Shown piece by piece: positions 47,738 through 50,602 of a stretch of DNA of 50,602 nt (within the stretch, counting starts at the first letter, position 1; the number at the start of each line of letters is the position of its first letter). The stretch spans positions 1-50,602 of the IMG/VR virus record IMGVR_UViG_3300048583_000524; one strand, 5' to 3'. Made by a program: the position numbers and the translations under genes. Origin of the DNA: a virus. The notes below the pieces were generated by a model that saw only the letters and a list, made by a program, of their open reading frames with translations, was not told where the DNA came from and did no database searches.

Positions 47738-47769
47738 CCCCAGGTGTCTACCCGGGGTTTTTCTTTTTC
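47738..47769 (+). terminator. Intrinsic terminator of the late region
   Basis: Arms 47738-47745 and 47750-47757 pair with one A/C mismatch around a GTCT loop. T-rich sequence follows directly (TTTTTCTTTTTC). It lies 43 bases after the small gene and marks the end of phage-type coding sequence, after which mobile and defence debris begins. Confidence 0.65.
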
Positions 47770-47775
47770 AAAGCC

Positions 47776-47803
47776 ATGGTTCGTGTGGCACGAACCTACC
47801 ATA
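47776..47803. repeat. Palindromic element A (ATGGTTCGTG...CACGAACC)
   Basis: A perfect 8-bp hairpin (GGTTCGTG at 47778-47785, CACGAACC at 47789-47796, loop TGG) within a longer imperfect palindrome bounded by ATGG and CCAT. It shares ATGGTTCGTG and CACGA-CC with the palindrome at 50277-50308, so the two flank the defence-gene region. Confidence 0.6.
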
Positions 47804-47822
47804 AACATCCGCAATTTATTAA

Positions 47823-48014
47823 CACATAACGCCTTACTTTACATTTAAAGGCAACAAGGTTATTTTTAAAGAGTTTGGTGGGATATATCATTCGGTTAAT
47901 AAAGAACATTTGCAGGCTTACATAAATGAATTTACTTTGCGGTTTAATATCAATAAATTCATAATTAAGGATGGGCTTGATCTCGTTTGGCGAATGTTAC
48001 AGATAAAAGAATGA
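47823..48014 (+). pseudogene. IS1595/ISXO2-type transposase, C-terminal remnant
   Basis: An open frame without start codon from 47823 to TGA at 48012-48014. It encodes a ~63-residue C-terminus: FKEFGGIYHSVNKEHLQAYI, then NEFTLRFNINKF. The 'GIYH-x-V-x-x-x-H-L-x-x-Y-x-x-E-F-x-x-R-F/Y-N' series is the conserved C-terminal end of ISXO2-like transposases of the IS1595 family. The preceding in-frame TAA at 47820 and lack of the upstream catalytic region show a truncated relic. Confidence 0.62.
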
Positions 48015-48036
48015 CCTATGAAAGCCTAATAAATTA

Positions 48037-48168
48037 ATGATGAAACTTAACTTACAGGGAAAGGAAATATCTATTTTGCAGGTTGGCAACCAGGTTTTTG
48101 TCAGCCTTTCTGATATTGTAAAAGGATGCAAGTGTCACAGATCACCTAAAAAACAGGAGGCAGAATAG
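48037..48168 (+). pseudogene. KilA-N/antirepressor-like N-terminal fragment
   Basis: A 43-residue frame from ATG at 48037 to TAG at 48166-48168. Its first ~30 residues (LNLQGKEISILQVGNQVF, VSLSDIVKG) match the opening of KilA-N/Bro-type proteins (short strand, I-x-I/V-L-x-V-G-N-x-x-F/Y-V/I-S-L-S/T-D-I). It then switches to an unrelated Cys/Lys-rich end and stops. It is probably a truncated relic, perhaps of a phage antirepressor. Nothing convincing follows in the next 147 bases. Confidence 0.45.
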
Positions 48169-48315
48169 CAATTCTGTTAAAGATTTAATGGATGGGAATG
48201 TTATTAATAGCTCAATTACCAGCTTATTGACAGCTAAAATAAACTTGAAAAAAATAATTTTGGACAACAACTAAAAGGATTAGCGAGTACAATCAACCTA
48301 AAAAGGAAATTAATA

Positions 48316-49287
48316 ATGGCCGACAAAAAAAAATCAACAAAAATAATAGCCCAGCCTTACCAAAGAATAAGTGATGATAAAGATAAATTTTATGGATTCT
48401 TAGATGAATCTAAATTGGTTTCGCATAAAACAGAAAGGCTTTCGATTGTTGATCTAAGTAAGTTAGTTATAGAAGCCATTGAATACGCTAATAAGAAATC
48501 CAGCCGAGAATTGCTTGAAATCCCGGCATTAATCACTGACCAGAAGCTGAAAGAGTTTTATGTAAAGAAAGGTAGGGAGTTATTTAAATATTTTGTAAGG
48601 TATTGCGGAGATCCAGCATCTACAGCATATGATTGTTTAAATAAACACTATTCTAATGTGGCAAAAGATAATTTCAGAAACAATCTTATTCAGAAAGGTA
48701 GAATGAACTCAGGATGGCGTTATCAGCATATCGCTAAAGATGCTGCCAGATTATCTAATAGGTTCGATTCAGTTTCTGACCTAAATTTAAAAGAAGCAGA
48801 CTTCAATGCAGTCCTGCGATACATAGAATCAAAGGATAAGATTAGCATTTATGTTTCAATGAAAAATCGCAGCAATACGATGGGCGGTCAGGATTGGCCT
48901 AAGGCAATTCACGCATTAGAATCAGCAGCGAATAATGATAAAAACAGGGGTGGAAATTATATATGTGTATTTGGCATTGCAATGGAAAAGGGACAGAGAT
49001 TTATAAAGGTAAGCAGGGAAACAGGGTTGCCCATTTCCTACAATACAGAAGTGTGGCTGTCTGATTACTTTTGGCCATTTTTTACAAATTTTACTTATGA
49101 AGAAATTGCCAAAACGGTACTAGATGTCTTAATTAAAGATGGGAGACAATCAAGTTTTGATATAGAGATACCAGAATTAGTAATAGAATCATTTGGAATC
49201 GAATGCAATAAATATTCTTTAATTGATACCAACGGAAACTTTAATGATGCTCACAGATTGGTTGACTTATTTACTGGAACATTATGA
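48316..49287 (+). CDS. Putative type II restriction endonuclease
   Basis: A 323-residue protein with no recognised named family. Support for restriction activity: it overlaps a DNA methyltransferase gene by ATGA at 49284-49287, has a mixed alpha/beta core, and includes ISIYVSMKNRSNTMGGQDWP (about residues 177-196), where a beta strand ends in V-S-x-K-N, reminiscent of the catalytic lysine strand of PD-(D/E)XK restriction enzymes (VSxKN). A start at 48316 follows an A-rich leader (ggaaattaataATG). Recognition site unknown. Confidence 0.7.
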   Translation: MADKKKSTKIIAQPYQRISDDKDKFYGFLDESKLVSHKTERLSIVDLSKLVIEAIEYANKKSSRELLEIPALITDQKLKEFYVKKGRELFKYFVRYCGDPASTAYDCLNKHYSNVAKDNFRNNLIQKGRMNSGWRYQHIAKDAARLSNRFDSVSDLNLKEADFNAVLRYIESKDKISIYVSMKNRSNTMGGQDWPKAIHALESAANNDKNRGGNYICVFGIAMEKGQRFIKVSRETGLPISYNTEVWLSDYFWPFFTNFTYEEIAKTVLDVLIKDGRQSSFDIEIPELVIESFGIECNKYSLIDTNGNFNDAHRLVDLFTGTL

Positions 49288-50159
49288 ACAACAATAAACA
49301 ACATTTGGATATTTGGGAAGGTGATGCGAGAAAGATATTAAAGGATAACTATCCAGATGGATTTTTTAATCTAATAGTTACTTCTCCCCCTTATGCGGAT
49401 GCAAGAAAAAAGCATTATGACAGCATAAGCACAAAAGAATATCCTGACTTTTTTAAAACTTTCCATGATGAACTGTGGAGGGTCTTAAAGGATGACGGAT
49501 CTTTTATATTAAACATAAAGGACAAGGTTATAGACGGAGTTCGAGATAGGTATGTTTGGAAAACCGTAATGATGCTTAGTGAATTGGGGTGGAGATGTGT
49601 AGACGATTATGTATGGCTAAAGCCCAATGCTATGCCTGGATATTGGCCAAATCGTTTGCGGGATGAATGGGAGTATTGTTTTCATTTTACAAAGCAGACA
49701 AAATTTAAAATGTATCAAAATTCAGTAAAAAAACCCATTGGTGGTTGGGCACCAAAAAGGCTTGAAAAACTAACAGGTAAAAGTGCAGAAAGGCACAACA
49801 GTGAAAACGAGAGTGGTTTTGGTAGAGATTTGCGTAAATGGGTTAATAAGGATTTGGTCTTGCCTGGGAATACGATTTCTGTACCTTTAGTAGGTAAGGA
49901 TATGGGGCATCCGGCTGTTTTCCCTACAGGATTGCCTGACTTTTTTATAAAATTATTTACGACGGATGGTGATAATGTATTAGACCCGTTCGGAGGTAGT
50001 GGCTCTACGGGACTTTCCGGGATCGAATTAAATAGAAATGTCGTTTTAATTGATAACAATAAAAAATATATAGAAACTATGAAATCCAGACTAGGAAAGT
50101 ATGCACCTATTGTTCATTCGCCATCTATAAATAAGAAAAAAGATTCCAAAGCAGCATAG
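49284..50159 (+). CDS. Type II DNA methyltransferase (beta class)
   Basis: A 291-residue enzyme. Catalytic motif IV TSPPY is at residues 33-37, near the N-terminus, and the AdoMet motif I DPFGGSGSTG is at about 234-243, near the C-terminus. This permuted order defines beta-class N4-cytosine/N6-adenine methyltransferases. It overlaps the putative endonuclease gene, forming a complete restriction-modification pair. It probably protects DNA at the cognate site. The start in ATGA is clear. Confidence 0.9.
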   Translation: MNNNKQHLDIWEGDARKILKDNYPDGFFNLIVTSPPYADARKKHYDSISTKEYPDFFKTFHDELWRVLKDDGSFILNIKDKVIDGVRDRYVWKTVMMLSELGWRCVDDYVWLKPNAMPGYWPNRLRDEWEYCFHFTKQTKFKMYQNSVKKPIGGWAPKRLEKLTGKSAERHNSENESGFGRDLRKWVNKDLVLPGNTISVPLVGKDMGHPAVFPTGLPDFFIKLFTTDGDNVLDPFGGSGSTGLSGIELNRNVVLIDNNKKYIETMKSRLGKYAPIVHSPSINKKKDSKAA

Positions 50160-50329
50160 ACTTTTTAAGTCTCATAACCATTTGTTTTGACCCATATGCG
50201 GAGTTGAGATGCAATCTTATTCTAAAGGAACAATGACGTCAAACATATTAATAATTGCAAAGCAATAAAACTCCTACGTTATGGTTCGTGTCCCCACGAT
50301 CCATAACGCGCCAGCCAGTTTTGTTATTC
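50160..50329. repeat. Intergenic stretch with palindromic element B (50277-50308)
   Basis: A perfect 6-bp stem (AGACTT/AAGTCT) overlaps the methyltransferase stop at 50158-50172. Element B has 14-base arms, 50277-50290 and 50295-50308, pairing at 13 positions around a TCCC loop. It contains ATGGTTCGTG and CACGATCCAT, matching element A at 47776. It separates the restriction-modification pair from the minus-strand Shedu-like remnant. Confidence 0.65.
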
Positions 50330-50602
50330 CTACTCAATTTCTTTAAATTCCTTACAGATAAACCAATCTCTCCTTAATTTCTTTGAATAGATGATATGAT
50401 AGGCTCTTTCAAATAGTTCATCATATGTAAGTATGTCAATATTTCGATTATTACGTCTAAATCGTTCAAACGTTTTATTTTTAAGCAAATTATTATCATC
50501 AAGTGAATCTGTCGGAAATTCTTGCCTTTTGTTTCCAATTAGGAAAATAGTTTTTGGGTCTATTCATTCTATTTGATTTTTGTCAAGCCTTTTTCCTTCT
50601 TT
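50330..50602 (-). pseudogene. Shedu (DUF4263)-like nuclease C-terminus, TGA-interrupted, partial
   Basis: On the minus strand a frame runs from the window edge to TAG at 50330-50332, interrupted by TGA at 50566-50564. The part after the TGA reads IDPKTIFLIGNKRQEFP, then LLKNKTFERFRRNNRNIDIL and TYDELFERAYHIIYSKK. The 'K-x-I-F/L-I-I/G-x...F-x-x-F/Y-R-R-x-x-x-x-I-D/E-I-L/I-T-Y-D-E-L' pattern is the conserved C-terminal end of DUF4263, the Shedu antiphage nuclease. Before the TGA the frame is also protein-like, so a nonsense change from TGG (Trp) is plausible. The N-terminal part is outside the window. Confidence 0.6.

Noticed and set aside
48169-48315. Short frame beginning near 48180 after the KilA-N-like fragment
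   Set aside because: About 30 residues of Asn/Ile/Lys-rich sequence without recognisable features; probably non-coding debris before the restriction gene.
50564-50566. TGA read as a sense codon (recoded genetic code)
   Set aside because: TGA ends genes in ATGA junctions throughout the window (for example at 43017 and 46259) while Trp is encoded by TGG.
1-50602. Integrase, attachment site, tRNA or rRNA genes
   Set aside because: None was found on either strand; no recombinase signature or cloverleaf sequence could be identified by reading, so lifestyle is left open.

Overview
The window is most of the genome of a long-tailed (siphovirus-type) phage or prophage of a Bacteroidota host, probably from the Chitinophagales/Sphingobacteriales side. 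The host inference rests on several signs. Genes have A-rich leaders without Shine-Dalgarno sequences. Perfect TAnnTTTG promoter -7 boxes are present at about 20.04-20.11 kb. Structural proteins carry the Ig/FN3-like domains common in this phylum. No integrase, tRNA, rRNA or CRISPR array is visible, and both window edges cut through genes, so lytic or temperate lifestyle cannot be decided here.

Layout. (1) 1-10.4 kb, + strand: early DNA-metabolism operon, with a MazG-like NTP pyrophosphohydrolase, a ParB-like protein with a Cys cluster, two HNH endonucleases, a SMARCAL1/SNF2-type helicase, a replication initiator carrying an iteron cluster, an AAA+ helicase loader, an HD-domain protein and a RuvC-like resolvase. 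(2) 10.4-11.5 kb: mostly non-coding, with terminators for both strands, one possible small minus-strand Cys-rich gene, one small + strand gene, and an operator-like site. (3) 11.5-15.2 kb, +: ParB-MTase fusion, a hairpin-rich gap, small and large terminase. (4) 15.2-20.0 kb, - strand: a leftward block of about 11 small accessory genes (AP2/HNH endonuclease, PD-(D/E)XK-like nuclease, Zn-ribbon proteins, membrane protein). (5) 20.2-33.4 kb, +: tail genes, including a tail chaperone with an apparent -1 frameshift and a 1480-residue tape measure. (6) 33.4-33.9 kb, -: a lone four-TM moron. (7) 34.1-40.7 kb, +: ClpP-type prohead protease, decoration-like protein, major capsid, portal, connector. (8) 40.7-47.7 kb, +: beta-propeller adhesin, holin, candidate u-spanin, T7-lysozyme-like amidase, spike-base-like protein, BNR-type polysaccharide-degrading tailspike candidate and a second carbohydrate-enzyme-like protein. 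(9) 47.7-50.6 kb: a mosaic of mobile and defence debris, with an IS1595-type transposase remnant, a KilA-N-like fragment, a type II restriction-modification pair, two related palindromes, and a minus-strand Shedu (DUF4263)-like remnant interrupted by TGA.

Working together: the early block copies and recombines phage DNA, probably starting inside the initiator gene as in lambda. A shared inverted repeat, TAGTA-N5-TACTA, stands before three later transcription units (11.43, 20.06 and 34.02 kb) and probably coordinates packaging, accessory, tail and head expression. Head and tail genes build the virion, the propeller and depolymerase-like proteins contact the host surface, and the holin/u-spanin/amidase cassette releases progeny. 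Functions are assigned by motif reading only; no database search was run.
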